The translations under genes were made by a program, and so were the position numbers. Source: Marinomonas sp. TW1 (lineage in GTDB: Bacteria; Pseudomonadota; Gammaproteobacteria; Pseudomonadales; Marinomonadaceae). Taken from it: DNA of 46,581 bases. Shown here piece by piece: positions 18,938 through 28,845 of the stretch. Numbering within the stretch: position 1 is the first letter of the stretch; each line of letters opens with the position of its first letter. The stretch spans positions 1 to 46,581 of the forward strand of contig NZ_JSEE01000022.1 of NCBI RefSeq assembly GCF_001625355.1. Direction: 5' to 3'. Under the pieces are notes generated by a model, which made no database searches, was not told the origin of the DNA, and saw only the letters and a list, made by a program, of their open reading frames with translations.

Positions 18938-18966
18938 CGTCACCCTAGACACGTCCTAAGGTGACG
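18938..18966 (-). repeat. Hairpin upstream of the Aer-like gene
   Basis: CGTCACCCTAG (18938-18948) and CTAAGGTGACG (18956-18966) form an 11-bp stem with a 7-nt loop; in the minus-strand RNA the one mismatch becomes a G-U pair. No T run follows, so it is not a typical terminator. It lies 33 bp before the start codon and 36 bp after the transporter stop. Confidence 0.5.
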
Positions 18967-19001
18967 CGAGGATATCAAATCCATAAACAATGAATTAAGA
19001 A

Positions 19002-19913
19002 TTACTTTAGTAAGTTTTTATGTAGCCAGCGAGTAACGACAGGCAACAGATATGTAGGGATTTGTAATGCACCGGCTAAGGGTAAAAAGGCAGGTCCTAA
19101 AAGGACTCCTGCCACACTGTAGGTTAGCAAGACATTGCGATTTCCTGAGGTTATCGCCGCCGTTAAGGCAATTTCGACTCCTTGCTTACGAAACACCAAA
19201 AACGTGGTCACAAAAAACGCCATGCACAATACCACCGCAATGATGAAGTAGCGCAACGCCATCATAGGGTCAGCATCAAACATCAAACGAAAGCTCCCCA
19301 CTAAGCCCAAAGGAAAAGCAAACACGAGCAATATGGTATAAGGGGAAATCTTTAACAATAGGCGATTTAGAGGCTCTGTGGGGCAATAAGCATGAGCCAA
19401 AAATGAGAACACCATAGGACCAAAAATAAAAATAATAAGACGGGCAAAGTAACTCACCCAATCAAGGCCACCTTCATTCAAAGGCGCACTCAATAACGCC
19501 ACACTGACCGTAATAGGCAAGAGCAAAGTCGTTGCAATGGTCATGGCCATGGCTTCAATATTATCAAAGCCCAATGCTTTGACGATGGCTGGCGTAGCAA
19601 ACAAAGAGCCAGTCGCTGCGACCGCTAGTATCGCCAGCAACAAATCAGCCGTTAATGAAAACATCCAACCTAAAAGCGTCGCTAACCCCATAAAAAAGAA
19701 CGCGTGTAAAGCGGCATATCGCCAAACACGAGCCTGACTTAATCGCTTCAGTAATTCGCTCTGCTTCATGCCAAGCAGTGTTAACGTCATTAAGCTAAAT
19801 AACACCAGAGGTAAATAAGGAAAAACAGCTAGAGAGAGAGATGGGAAGACAAACCCCATTAAAGCAAACAAAAACATAAAAGGAAGAGAATGGCGAACCA
19901 AGAAGGACAACAT
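19002..19913 (-). CDS. BASS-type membrane transporter (bile acid:sodium symporter family)
   Basis: 303 residues, almost wholly hydrophobic, with roughly nine or ten membrane helices. The motif ATPAIVKALGF...EAMAMTIATTLLLPITV and the C-terminal ITSGNRNVLLTYSVAG match the crossover regions of BASS-family secondary transporters. The substrate cannot be assigned; bacterial members carry bile acids, pantoate or other organic anions with sodium. The ATG at 19913 is followed by a short N-terminal region typical of the family. It lies between a small unknown gene and the chemoreceptor, all on the minus strand. Confidence 0.8.
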   Translation of the reverse strand: MLSFLVRHSLPFMFLFALMGFVFPSLSLAVFPYLPLVLFSLMTLTLLGMKQSELLKRLSQARVWRYAALHAFFFMGLATLLGWMFSLTADLLLAILAVAATGSLFATPAIVKALGFDNIEAMAMTIATTLLLPITVSVALLSAPLNEGGLDWVSYFARLIIFIFGPMVFSFLAHAYCPTEPLNRLLLKISPYTILLVFAFPLGLVGSFRLMFDADPMMALRYFIIAVVLCMAFFVTTFLVFRKQGVEIALTAAITSGNRNVLLTYSVAGVLLGPAFLPLAGALQIPTYLLPVVTRWLHKNLLK

Positions 19914-19963
19914 GACGGCACCTTAGTTAGGCAGCCCTAGATAAAATTCGTCCGTAAGTGCGA

Positions 19964-20149
19964 TTATTTTTCCGAGCCACAATATCGTTTATTATTTTCA
20001 GGCAATTCAGCCATTTCTAATGGCCAGTCTTCACGAGCACGGTCGAACTTTTCACGTAGAGCAATCAACTCAGCACGCTTTTCAACCGGCCATCGACTTT
20101 CATTAGAACGCTGATTTACTCTCGGGAATAGTATCAGATTATCATTCAT
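19964..20149 (-). CDS. Small hypothetical protein
   Basis: 61 residues of unknown function: MNDNLILFPRV, then a highly charged helical stretch (EKRAELIALREKFDRARED). AGAGATAA lies at an acceptable distance before the ATG. It sits 50 bp upstream of the transporter gene on the same strand. The charged amphipathic composition and proper ribosome site make it look real, but I cannot confirm conservation. Confidence 0.5.
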   Translation of the reverse strand: MNDNLILFPRVNQRSNESRWPVEKRAELIALREKFDRAREDWPLEMAELPENNKRYCGSEK

Positions 20150-20240
20150 AAATTATCTCTATTAATGCATTGTCTGGATATCTATCGACACTCTATGGAT
20201 AATCTTTAGAAAACGCAAACTCGACGTAGATGAGAATATT

Positions 20241-21023
20241 ATGAAATGTTTAATCTCCCCAGCAAAAACGCTGGACCTAACCTCTGAACCAAGCTTTACA
20301 CTTTCTAGCTTGCCGCAACTCACGCAAGAGTCTCAATTATTAATCAAGACGTTATCCGACTATTCGCCAGCGGACATCGCCAATTTAATGAAACTCAGCG
20401 ATAAACTGGCAACCCTCAACGTCTCACGTTACCAGGCGTGGCAAGAAAACCACACCAGTGACAATAGCCGACCAGCCATTTATACCTTTATGGGCGATGT
20501 GTATACCGGCTTAGATGCCTACTCCCTAAGCGAAGAAGACCTGCAGTATGCACAACAAAACTTAAGAATTTTAAGTGGCCTATATGGCCTATTAAGACCG
20601 CTTGATCTCATGCAAGCTTACCGTCTTGAAATGGGCACCAAACTCACTAATCCTCGTGGCTCTAATCTTTATCAGTTTTGGGGAGACATTATTGTCGACA
20701 AGCTCAACCAAGAACTGGATGAAAATGAGCTGTTGGTTAACTTAGCATCCAATGAGTATTTTAAAGCCGTCAATAAGAAAAAACTGTCTACGACACTGGT
20801 TAGCCCTAACTTCTTAGACGAGAAAAACGGTCAATTTAAAGTCATCAGTTTCTACGCCAAAAAAGCACGTGGCTTAATGACTCGATACTTAATTGAAAAC
20901 CGCTGTCAGACATTAGAAGAGTTAAAAGCATTTGATCTGGCTGGCTATCGTTATGATGCTGATCGTTCCACCTCCGACATCCCTGTGTTTATCCGCCCGG
21001 AAAGCGCACAACCAAATAAGTAA
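20241..21023 (+). CDS. yaaA: YaaA peroxide-stress protein
   Basis: 260 residues, the normal family length. It matches the DUF328/UPF0246 family: MKCLISPAKTLD at the N-terminus, AIYTFMGDVYTGLDA, LRILSGLYGLLRPLDLMQAYRLEMGT (central core), LVNLASNEYFKAV and VISFYAKKARGLM. In E. coli YaaA limits free iron and DNA damage during peroxide stress and belongs to the OxyR regulon. No OxyR site is obvious here. It is convergent with prmC. Confidence 0.95.
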   Translation: MKCLISPAKTLDLTSEPSFTLSSLPQLTQESQLLIKTLSDYSPADIANLMKLSDKLATLNVSRYQAWQENHTSDNSRPAIYTFMGDVYTGLDAYSLSEEDLQYAQQNLRILSGLYGLLRPLDLMQAYRLEMGTKLTNPRGSNLYQFWGDIIVDKLNQELDENELLVNLASNEYFKAVNKKKLSTTLVSPNFLDEKNGQFKVISFYAKKARGLMTRYLIENRCQTLEELKAFDLAGYRYDADRSTSDIPVFIRPESAQPNK

Positions 21024-21040
21024 ACGCAGTAAGAAATGAC

Positions 21041-21085
21041 CTCAGTGATACTCAAAACAAATTCAATAGCCTGAGTATCACTGAG
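21041..21085. repeat. 14-bp perfect inverted repeat between yaaA and prmC
   Basis: CTCAGTGATACTCA (21041-21054) and TGAGTATCACTGAG (21072-21085) pair perfectly around a 17-nt loop in the convergent 3' region. No T run follows on either strand. It may end both transcripts without a U-tract or protect 3' ends. Confidence 0.7.
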
Positions 21086-21092
21086 AAGTCCT

Positions 21093-21947
21093 TTATGAAG
21101 GATCAGGGCGAGACAAACACCCCATTGTCACACGGTCATTACCGCCAAAATCCTGAACACTTTGAACGTCATGGAAACCCGCAGCCATCAACAAACTACG
21201 GACAGCTTCCGCTTGGTCATAGCCATGCTCAAACATAAGATGGCCGTCTTGCTTCAAAAAGGCTGGGGCTTGTTCAATGATGTGCTCAATATCGGCCAAG
21301 CCGTGGTTTTCAGCCACCAGCGCTGTCTTCGGCTCAAAACGCACATCGCCGACAGACAAATGATGGTCTTCAGGATCGATATAAGGCGGGTTTGATACAA
21401 TCAAATCAAATTTACTCGATTCTGATAACTGCTCAAACCAGCGACTCTGCACAAAACGCGCATTGCTAATGTGATGGCTGGCGGCATTTCGCTTAGCCAA
21501 CGCCACAGCATCCGCTATGAGATCGACACCAAGCACGTCTGAATCACGACATTCAGTCGCCAATGCCAAGGCGATCGCTCCAGTGCCTGTGCCTAAATCC
21601 AGTATTTGTTTACCTTTAGGAACACCCAATACCGTCAGTGCCGCTTCGACTAAACATTCCGTATCCGCTCGAGGAATTAACGTGCAAGGTGATACTTCTA
21701 GATCTAAGGTCCAAAATGCTTGCTTACCTAAAATATAGGCAATGGGCTCACCCTGCTCTCGGCGCTTAAGAAGTACATCGAACTGAGTCTGCTCGTTATC
21801 CGTTAATATCTTTTCTGGCCAAGAGTAAAAGTAAGACGTTGCCACATTTAGCACTTGCGCCAATAACAATTGAGCATCAAGCAATGCGGTGTCAGACATA
21901 AAACGAAGGCGCTCTGCGGCGCCTTGTAAGGATTCATCTATACGCAT
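21093..21947 (-). CDS. prmC: Release factor glutamine methyltransferase
   Basis: 284 residues. It methylates the glutamine of the GGQ motif in release factors 1 and 2. An N-terminal helical substrate-binding domain (1-75) is followed by the SAM-binding Rossmann domain with ILDLGTGTGAIALALA and the catalytic NPPY in IVSNPPYID. The last gene of hemA-prfA-prmC, it modifies the product of its upstream neighbour. I choose ATG 21947; a TTG at 21959 overlapping the prfA stop is an alternative, better placed with respect to GGTGA. Confidence 0.95.
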   Translation of the reverse strand: MRIDESLQGAAERLRFMSDTALLDAQLLLAQVLNVATSYFYSWPEKILTDNEQTQFDVLLKRREQGEPIAYILGKQAFWTLDLEVSPCTLIPRADTECLVEAALTVLGVPKGKQILDLGTGTGAIALALATECRDSDVLGVDLIADAVALAKRNAASHHISNARFVQSRWFEQLSESSKFDLIVSNPPYIDPEDHHLSVGDVRFEPKTALVAENHGLADIEHIIEQAPAFLKQDGHLMFEHGYDQAEAVRSLLMAAGFHDVQSVQDFGGNDRVTMGCLSRPDPS

Positions 21948-21955
21948 AGGCGAAA

Positions 21956-23044
21956 TCAATGATCACCACTTAAAGTAGCAAGCTGTTCTGCTTGGAACTC
22001 ATTCACCAAAGGATTGATCAGAACGTCCAAGTCGCCTGTCACAATTTCGTCTAGTTTATACAAGGTCAAATTAATTCGATGATCTGTCACTCGACCTTGA
22101 GGGTAGTTGTAAGTTCGAATTCGTTCTGAACGGTCACCACTTCCCACCAAAGACTTACGTGCTTCGGATTGCTCACTGGCCGCCTTTTCTTGCTCAGCAG
22201 CCAACAAACGAGACGCTAATAAAGACATGGCTTTAGCTCGGTTCTTATGTTGCGAACGCTCATCCTGACACTCCACCACAACACCGGTTGGAATGTGTGT
22301 AATACGAATCGCAGAATCAGTTTTGTTAACGTGCTGACCACCGGCACCGGATGCACGGAAGGTATCCACGCGCAAATCAGCCTTATTAATATCAATGCCT
22401 TCCACCTCATCCATTTCAGGCATGATGGCAACCGTACAAGCAGATGTGTGAATACGTCCCTGAGATTCGGTCGCAGGCACACGCTGTACACGGTGAGCCC
22501 CTGATTCAAACTTCAACTTAGAATAGGCACCATCACCAACAATACGAGCAATGACTTCTTTATAGCCACCATGTTCGCCCTCACTGGCACTGACGATTTC
22601 GACTTTCCAACGCTGGGTTTCTGCGTAACGAGAATACATGCGGAACAAATCACCAGAGAAGATAGAGGCTTCATCACCGCCTGTTCCGGCACGAACCTCA
22701 AGAAAAACGTTACGTGAGTCATTCGGGTCTTTTGGTAACAAGAGTTTCTGCAAAGTTAGCTGCAAGGCTTCTTGCTGCTCCTGACCGGCTTTCATTTCTT
22801 CTACACCCATTTCTTTGATGTCTGGGTCAGAGTCGGTCATCATCAGCTCAGCTTCTTCAATGTTTTCCACTACCTGCTGATACTCATTAAAACACTGCAC
22901 TACCGGCTCAAGTTCCGCGTACTCTTTTGAATAGGAGCGGAATAAATCTTGATCCATGATCACGTCGGCTTCACTTAACAAAGCGGCCAATTCCTCATAG
23001 CGTTCTGCCAAGCTTTCTAGTTTTAACTTAATCGATTCTTTCAT
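21956..23044 (-). CDS. prfA: Peptide chain release factor 1
   Basis: 362 residues, the standard RF1 length. It recognises UAG and UAA. The codon-reading motif is PAT (190-192), the RF1 type rather than the SPF of RF2. The peptidyl-tRNA hydrolysis loop is GAGGQHVN (GGQ at 235-237). It begins 2 bp after the hemA stop and ends in contact with prmC. Confidence 0.98.
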   Translation of the reverse strand: MKESIKLKLESLAERYEELAALLSEADVIMDQDLFRSYSKEYAELEPVVQCFNEYQQVVENIEEAELMMTDSDPDIKEMGVEEMKAGQEQQEALQLTLQKLLLPKDPNDSRNVFLEVRAGTGGDEASIFSGDLFRMYSRYAETQRWKVEIVSASEGEHGGYKEVIARIVGDGAYSKLKFESGAHRVQRVPATESQGRIHTSACTVAIMPEMDEVEGIDINKADLRVDTFRASGAGGQHVNKTDSAIRITHIPTGVVVECQDERSQHKNRAKAMSLLASRLLAAEQEKAASEQSEARKSLVGSGDRSERIRTYNYPQGRVTDHRINLTLYKLDEIVTGDLDVLINPLVNEFQAEQLATLSGDH

Positions 23045-23046
23045 TT

Positions 23047-24315
23047 TTAATTATCTTTTTCTTCATTAATGCCGAGCACATCTGCGGCAATGGTTAATGC
23101 TTCTTGGTCGGCTTCACTACCAGCCTCCCGTAAATAACGGGTCGGAGCATGAATCAGCTTGTTCATCAAACCATGAGCAAGTTTATTCATAACTTGCTCT
23201 GGGGATTGACCACTTTCTAAACTTTTTAAGGCCTTTTCTAACTCAGCCTGTTTGGTCATTTCAGCAGATTGGCGAAAGCTGACAATTAAATCCGATACTT
23301 TTCTGGAGTCCAGCGCTTTACGATAAGACTCAACCCCTTGCTCAATCAACGTCTCGGCGGCTTTGGCGGCATCTTGCCGCGCCCTGACATTTTCTTCGAT
23401 AACAGAATGCAGATCATCGACCGTATAAAGATAAGCATCTTTCACGTCTTCGACTTCTGGTTCTATGTCACGAGGGACCGCAATGTCCACCAGCAACATT
23501 GGCGAATGACGTCGTTGTGCCGTCGCGCGTTCAACCATGCCTTTACCAATGATCGGCAACTGACTGGCCGTTGATGAGATAACGATATCAGCTTGTGACA
23601 AATAGTCTCCAAGCTCACCAAGCATGATGGCTTCGGCATTCAGCTCATTAGCAAGGGCTTCGGCTCTTGCTAGGGTGCGGTTGGCGACAATAATTCGTTT
23701 GACACCATTTTCTTTTAAATGACGCGCCACTAATTCAATGGTTTGCCCCGCGCCAATCAGTAACGCCGTGCTGCGTCGAATGTCAGCAAAAATCCGTTGC
23801 GCCAAACTAACGGCGGCAAACGCAATCGACACAGGGTTTTCACCAATAGCGGTGTCCGTTCTAACCCGTTTTGCCACTGAAAAGGTACGCTGAAATAATG
23901 ATTCGAGTTCTGGGCCAATGCATTCGCCTTCTTGAGAGACAGCGTATGCCGATTTCACTTGCCCAAGAATCTGCGGTTCACCCAATATCAATGAATCCAA
24001 CCCAGACGCCACTCGCATAATATGACGAACACTGTCATCCGCTACATGGGTGTAGCAATATTGTTTCAGGTCAGCCAAGTCAATATTGTGATATTGCCCT
24101 AACCAGTCCACCACATCTTGTGCTTTGTCTGAATCTTCAACCGAACAATACAACTCGGTGCGATTACAGGTCGACACAATAACGGCTTCTTGCGCTCGCT
24201 TCTCTGCCACCAGAGAAGATAACGCTTCAATCATTTTCTCTGGCGCAAACGCCACCCGCTCGCGTATCGAAACAGGAGCAGTTTTATGATTGACACCTAC
24301 GGTAATTAGCGGCAT
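23047..24315 (-). CDS. hemA: Glutamyl-tRNA reductase
   Basis: 422 residues. It reduces glutamyl-tRNA to glutamate-1-semialdehyde with NADPH, the committed step of tetrapyrrole synthesis by the C5 path. The catalytic cysteine is Cys50 in VSTCNRTE. The nucleotide-binding domain carries [16 protein letters not shown], and the C-terminal dimerisation helix ends in [12 protein letters not shown]. Head of the hemA-prfA-prmC operon; with hemCDXY at 13-17 kb it puts two heme loci within 10 kb. Confidence 0.97.
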   Translation of the reverse strand: MPLITVGVNHKTAPVSIRERVAFAPEKMIEALSSLVAEKRAQEAVIVSTCNRTELYCSVEDSDKAQDVVDWLGQYHNIDLADLKQYCYTHVADDSVRHIMRVASGLDSLILGEPQILGQVKSAYAVSQEGECIGPELESLFQRTFSVAKRVRTDTAIGENPVSIAFAAVSLAQRIFADIRRSTALLIGAGQTIELVARHLKENGVKRIIVANRTLARAEALANELNAEAIMLGELGDYLSQADIVISSTASQLPIIGKGMVERATAQRRHSPMLLVDIAVPRDIEPEVEDVKDAYLYTVDDLHSVIEENVRARQDAAKAAETLIEQGVESYRKALDSRKVSDLIVSFRQSAEMTKQAELEKALKSLESGQSPEQVMNKLAHGLMNKLIHAPTRYLREAGSEADQEALTIAADVLGINEEKDN

Positions 24316-24399
24316 TCAGGACTCTTCTCAAAAATCGAGATATTAAGATAACGACAGGACAATACCGTCTCTACATGACTCTTTACATAAAGAAGACAC

Positions 24400-24405
24400 A
24401 TTATA
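24400..24405 (-). promoter_or_regulatory. Candidate -10 box of the hemA operon
   Basis: A perfect TATAAT on the minus strand lies 85 bp before the hemA start. No good -35 is found at 16-18 bp, so it would need an activator or is only a chance match. Confidence 0.3.
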
Positions 24406-24553
24406 CGAGAAATTCGCTTTTTTTCGCACCCCAAAAAGTCAATAAAAGTAATAGGATTAGTTTATAGTTAGCACAAGTGCTCTGGTGAGCTCTGACAATC
24501 AAGTTCACCATGGATACTATAAGTGGCTTAAAACGATATTGTTAAGGAATTTC

Positions 24554-26335
24554 ATGCTATTTGGTTTTACCCCATCATCGGCTCAACGCTCAACGACATC
24601 GAACATTCGAGCCAAGTGGTGGCTAGTGCCTTTATGCTTGCCCTTTTTATTTGCTTGCAGCCAAACTCGTCCACCAGAAATCATGGCACCTCAAGAAGCA
24701 AACCATAATCAAACACAAAGCCATGAAGAAAGCCAAATCAGCGATTTGTTAAAAGCAGAATTCACCTTACAACGAGAAGGCCCAAATAAAGCTTACGACA
24801 ATTTTTATAGCCTTGCTCAAGAGTCAAAAGACCCGGACTTTATTGAGCGACTGGTTCGTATAGCCGTCGCCTCTAGGAACAAAGTATACATTGAGCAAAG
24901 TGCTGACTTATGGCGTTCTGTTGAACCAACATCAGAGCAAGCCTATTCACTCGCCATGCAAGTATACGCGCAAGGGGAACGGCCTAATGACATTGCCAAG
25001 CTGCTTGATACAGCCACGCTAAATCATGTTCCCTTACGTTTTTTTCCGTTATACCTTGAAGACAACGTTCGTAACAGTCAGGTGATTGATACATTAGAAA
25101 CCGCCATTACAGTAGCCTCCCCCTTGACTCAAAAAAATCAGTTCATACGCTTGAGCCAGGCCCACTTATGGCTACTATCAGGCCAATATGAACAAGCTCG
25201 TCAACTGGCAAAAACCCTAATAGAAGAACCAAACACCGAGAAAAGCGAAGCCTTATACTTGATCTTGGCGTTCAGCGAAAAAAATCAAAATCAATCAGAA
25301 AAAGCCATTTCAACCCTCAAAACGGCGAATCAGGCTTATCCAAAAAGCGTCAACATTCTAAGTCCATTATTAAGCTTACTGGTCGAAAACAAACAAGCTA
25401 AAACAGCCATTAAGCTGTTAGACAATTCCGCCCTTAGCGAAGACGACAAACTTCAAGCCTGTCTCAACTTAGCTCGCTCACTACTAGAATACAAACTGCC
25501 AGAGTTGGCCTTTAATGTGCTTAACGACCTGCCTCAGCAACAAAGAGGCTTCCACAATCAAATACACTATTTGCAGGCCATTGCGCTGGCGGAATTAGAC
25601 CGCCAAGACGATGCCATTAAGAAAATGAATCAAGTTCATGGAACCTTACAAAGTAGTGCGACCAATCAAATTGCCTTATGGCTTTATGAGCAAGGCAGAC
25701 AAAAAGACATCAATAATTTAGTGCTCACTCGAACCAATCGCGAATACCTGCCAGAGCAAGTCACAACCATCAGCCAGCTTCATCAAGAAAAGGGTCAACC
25801 TATGTTGGCCTATGATCTGTTAACAAAAGCCGTCGATCTTTTCCCAGAATCAAACGATTTACGCTATCAGAAATCTTTGTTTGCCGAACACTTAGGCTAC
25901 TGGGACATTACGCTTGAAGAACTCAATACCTTAATAGCAAAACACCCGGATAATGCTCAGTATCTAAATGCACTGGGGTATACTCTATTGACTCGTACTG
26001 ACCAGCTAGATGAGGCTATGACGTATATCGAAAAAGCCTATGAACTATCTGACGATGACCCAGCCATCATAGACAGCCTTGGATGGGGGATGTTTTTGAA
26101 GGGCGAATACGAGCAATCTTCTTATTACCTAGAAAAAGCTTGGTCCATTTTACAAGATGCCGAAATTGCAGCTCACTATGGTGAATCTCTATGGCGTCAA
26201 CGTCATTACGATCAGGCTATTAGCATTTGGGAAACGGCCTTAAAACAATCGCCAAACGCCACCATTTTATTAGACACGATCCAGCGCCTTTCACCGTCGC
26301 TGCTTGAAAATCACCAACAGGATGAAAATTCATGA
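24554..26335 (+). CDS. TPR-repeat outer-membrane lipoprotein
   Basis: 593 residues. A long charged N-terminus is followed by a hydrophobic stretch and lipobox LFAC-SQ around residues 22-36, so it is probably a lipoprotein. The rest is helical with TPR-like repeats; the last three (from about residue 470, e.g. NAQYLNALGYTLLTR and PAIIDSLGWGMFLKGEYEQS) are clearest. A protein of this type precedes lolB in Pseudomonas and relatives; its job is unknown, probably scaffolding in the envelope. I take ATG 24554 because AAGGA precedes it at the right distance; the upstream frame to 24485 lacks such a site. It overlaps lolB by 4 bp. Confidence 0.88.
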   Translation: MLFGFTPSSAQRSTTSNIRAKWWLVPLCLPFLFACSQTRPPEIMAPQEANHNQTQSHEESQISDLLKAEFTLQREGPNKAYDNFYSLAQESKDPDFIERLVRIAVASRNKVYIEQSADLWRSVEPTSEQAYSLAMQVYAQGERPNDIAKLLDTATLNHVPLRFFPLYLEDNVRNSQVIDTLETAITVASPLTQKNQFIRLSQAHLWLLSGQYEQARQLAKTLIEEPNTEKSEALYLILAFSEKNQNQSEKAISTLKTANQAYPKSVNILSPLLSLLVENKQAKTAIKLLDNSALSEDDKLQACLNLARSLLEYKLPELAFNVLNDLPQQQRGFHNQIHYLQAIALAELDRQDDAIKKMNQVHGTLQSSATNQIALWLYEQGRQKDINNLVLTRTNREYLPEQVTTISQLHQEKGQPMLAYDLLTKAVDLFPESNDLRYQKSLFAEHLGYWDITLEELNTLIAKHPDNAQYLNALGYTLLTRTDQLDEAMTYIEKAYELSDDDPAIIDSLGWGMFLKGEYEQSSYYLEKAWSILQDAEIAAHYGESLWRQRHYDQAISIWETALKQSPNATILLDTIQRLSPSLLENHQQDENS

Positions 26336-26907
26336 TGTACCGATTGACCAGTCTGCTGACCTTGAGTCTTATTCTTGCAGCCTGTAGCACTCAACCGCAA
26401 GGCCCTATCGTGCCACCACCACAAAGCGTGAGTGCCATCACGCAGTGGGAAACTTCCGGTCGAGTCGGAATACGTACCCCCGACGATGCCATTTCCGGTA
26501 ATTTTAATTGGCACCACACCCCCACTACTTTTTCGTTAAACATTGTTGGTCCATTTGGTCAAGGGGCGACCAAACTCAGTCAGAACCAAGACGACACAGT
26601 AACATTAACCTATGAAGACAAAACCATCACAGGCCAAGACCCAAGTCAGCTGCTATACAACGAACTAGGGTGGGACTTTCCCATCCAACAAGTGACATAC
26701 TGGATTCGAGGAATGGCATACCCAGAGACAAACGCGAACATTGAACTGGATGAGGAACAGCGCCTCAAGTCGATCGAACAAGATGGCTGGCTGGTGAACT
26801 ATACTCGTTTCACTGACGTCGATGGATTAGAACTACCACAAAAAATCCAAGTCTCTAAACCGCCCTTCAAGGTCAACCTAATTATCAATCAATGGACCAT
26901 TCAGTAA
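26332..26907 (+). CDS. lolB: Outer-membrane lipoprotein receptor LolB
   Basis: 191 residues. It accepts lipoproteins from LolA and inserts them into the outer membrane. A lipoprotein signal ends at LAAC-S (Cys18). The mature part has the family features WETSGRVGIRTPDDAISGNFNW, a hydrophobic loop in IVGPFGQG, and YWIRGMAYPE. It overlaps the upstream TPR gene by ATGA, and ispE follows 5 bp later, as usual. Confidence 0.95.
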   Translation: MMYRLTSLLTLSLILAACSTQPQGPIVPPPQSVSAITQWETSGRVGIRTPDDAISGNFNWHHTPTTFSLNIVGPFGQGATKLSQNQDDTVTLTYEDKTITGQDPSQLLYNELGWDFPIQQVTYWIRGMAYPETNANIELDEEQRLKSIEQDGWLVNYTRFTDVDGLELPQKIQVSKPPFKVNLIINQWTIQ

Positions 26908-26912
26908 GTACT

Positions 26913-27770
26913 ATGCAACTACCATCCCCTGCAAAACTTAATCTCTTTTTACACATCACAGGACAAAGAGACGATGGCTACCATGAACTGCAAACCATTT
27001 TTCAGTTCATCGATTTATGTGACACCTTAACCTTTGATCTAAATACCCTCGACGAAGTGACCATCATTCCTGCCATACCTGGATTACCGCCTTTCGACAA
27101 TTTGATATACAAAGCGGCTCAACAGTTGCGACCTTATCGAAAACATTCCAACTGGGGTGCCAACATTCATCTTGAGAAATGCCTCCCCATGGGCGGCGGC
27201 ATCGGTGGAGGCAGTTCCAATGCGGCGACCACTTTGCTGGCTCTGAATGAATTGTGGGAATGCGGATTATCTCATCGACAGCTGGCAGACATTGGCGTCA
27301 CATTGGGCGCCGATGTACCGGTTTTTGTCATGGGGTTTGCGGCCTTCGCAGAAGGGGTTGGTGAGAAGCTACAAGCGGTTCAACCACCCACACCCTATTA
27401 TTTGCTTTTAAAACCCAATTGCCATGTGACAACTGGTCAAATTTTTACCGATAAACATTTGACAAGAGACACCCCTCCCATCAAAATATCGCACGCCTTG
27501 AAGCTGGGTGGGCACAATGATTGCTTGGATGTAGTCAGAAAGCACAATCCCGAAGTCGATGAAGCGTATTTATGGCTGAAAAACCATGGCGATGCGAAAT
27601 TAACTGGGACTGGAGCTTGCCTCTTTATTGCCTTTGATAATCAGCAGGATGCAGAGCGAGTAAAACGATTAGTACCATCAAAATGGCAAGCTTGGGTTTG
27701 TCTTGGATGCAATCAATCTCCTACTCATGAAGCGCTAAACCAGTGGATTAAGCAACACAAAGACAAATAG
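26913..27770 (+). CDS. ispE: 4-diphosphocytidyl-2-C-methyl-D-erythritol kinase
   Basis: 285 residues. A GHMP kinase that phosphorylates CDP-methylerythritol in the MEP route to isoprenoids. Motif 1 is PSPAKLNLFLHI at the N-terminus, the ATP loop is PMGGGIGGGSSNAA, and motif 3 is KLTGTGAC. The ATG at 26913 (MQLPSPAKLN) fits family alignments and follows the lolB stop; the ATG at 26892 would overlap lolB. Neither has a strong ribosome site. Confidence 0.95.
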   Translation: MQLPSPAKLNLFLHITGQRDDGYHELQTIFQFIDLCDTLTFDLNTLDEVTIIPAIPGLPPFDNLIYKAAQQLRPYRKHSNWGANIHLEKCLPMGGGIGGGSSNAATTLLALNELWECGLSHRQLADIGVTLGADVPVFVMGFAAFAEGVGEKLQAVQPPTPYYLLLKPNCHVTTGQIFTDKHLTRDTPPIKISHALKLGGHNDCLDVVRKHNPEVDEAYLWLKNHGDAKLTGTGACLFIAFDNQQDAERVKRLVPSKWQAWVCLGCNQSPTHEALNQWIKQHKDK

Positions 27771-27827
27771 TCATTTTTTTGTCAGACCAGTCTATTAGAT
27801 CGCTATGAAAAACAAAGGGTATACACA

Positions 27828-28775
27828 GTGTCCAAGTTGATGGTTTTTACCGGTAATGCAAACCCTGAACTCGCTCGCAGGGTGGTACGCCGCCTAGGAC
27901 TACCCATCGGTAACGCAACCGTTGGTAAGTTTAGTGACGGTGAGATTACGGTTGAGATCAATGAAAATGTACGCGGTAAAGACGTATTTATTATTCAGTC
28001 TACCTGCGCACCAAGCAACGACAATCTAATGGAACTGATTGTGATGGCAGACGCTTTGCGCCGAGCTTCTGCGACACGTGTGACGGCGGTTATCCCATAT
28101 TTTGGATACGCTCGCCAAGATCGTCGCGTACGCTCTGCACGCGTCCCGATTACAGCAAAAGTGGTCGCTGACATGATTTCTGCCGTCGGCATAAACCGAG
28201 TACTGACAGTAGACCTGCATGCAGACCAGATTCAGGGCTTTTTTGACATCCCTGTGGATAATGTCTACGCCACACCATTACTGCTAGACGACTTACAACG
28301 TCAAGGCCATGAAAATATCACTGTCGTTTCACCTGATGTGGGCGGTGTGGTTAGGGCAAGAGCCTTCGCCAAATTATTAGAAGACGCGGATTTAGCCATC
28401 ATCGACAAACGTCGTCCGCGCGCCAACGAAGCACAAATCATGCATTTGATTGGTGACGTTGAAGGCAAAACATGCGTTCTAGTGGACGACATGTGTGATA
28501 CCGGCGGCACCTTGTGTGCGGCTGCCAAAGCGCTAAAAGAGCATGGCGCTGCTAAAGTATTGGCTTACTGCACTCACCCGGTTTTATCCGGCAAAGCCAT
28601 TGAAAACATTAAGAATTCTGTGCTTGATGAATTGGTTGTCACAGACACCATTCCATTAACACAAGAGGCGCTTAACTGCCCTCAAATTCGTCAATTGTCG
28701 ATGTCTGACATTATGGCGGAGGCTGTTCGTCGCGTTTGCAACGAAGAGTCAATCAGTGCCATGTTTGGGGCCTAA
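27828..28775 (+). CDS. prs: Ribose-phosphate pyrophosphokinase (PRPP synthase)
   Basis: 315 residues. It makes PRPP for purine, pyrimidine, histidine, tryptophan and NAD synthesis. The flexible loop [16 protein letters not shown] and the PRPP-binding loop [11 protein letters not shown] (219-229) are intact, as is the [12 protein letters not shown] motif. It begins with GTG. In pseudomonads a tRNA-Gln gene often separates ispE and prs; here the 57-bp gap has none, and tRNA-Gln genes lie further on after ychF. Confidence 0.98.
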   Translation: MSKLMVFTGNANPELARRVVRRLGLPIGNATVGKFSDGEITVEINENVRGKDVFIIQSTCAPSNDNLMELIVMADALRRASATRVTAVIPYFGYARQDRRVRSARVPITAKVVADMISAVGINRVLTVDLHADQIQGFFDIPVDNVYATPLLLDDLQRQGHENITVVSPDVGGVVRARAFAKLLEDADLAIIDKRRPRANEAQIMHLIGDVEGKTCVLVDDMCDTGGTLCAAAKALKEHGAAKVLAYCTHPVLSGKAIENIKNSVLDELVVTDTIPLTQEALNCPQIRQLSMSDIMAEAVRRVCNEESISAMFGA

Positions 28776-28845
28776 AACCAAACATTTACGCTCGGAACGG
28801 GTCGCAGTTTTGGGCACAAACTTTGATTATTATTAGGAAAATATC

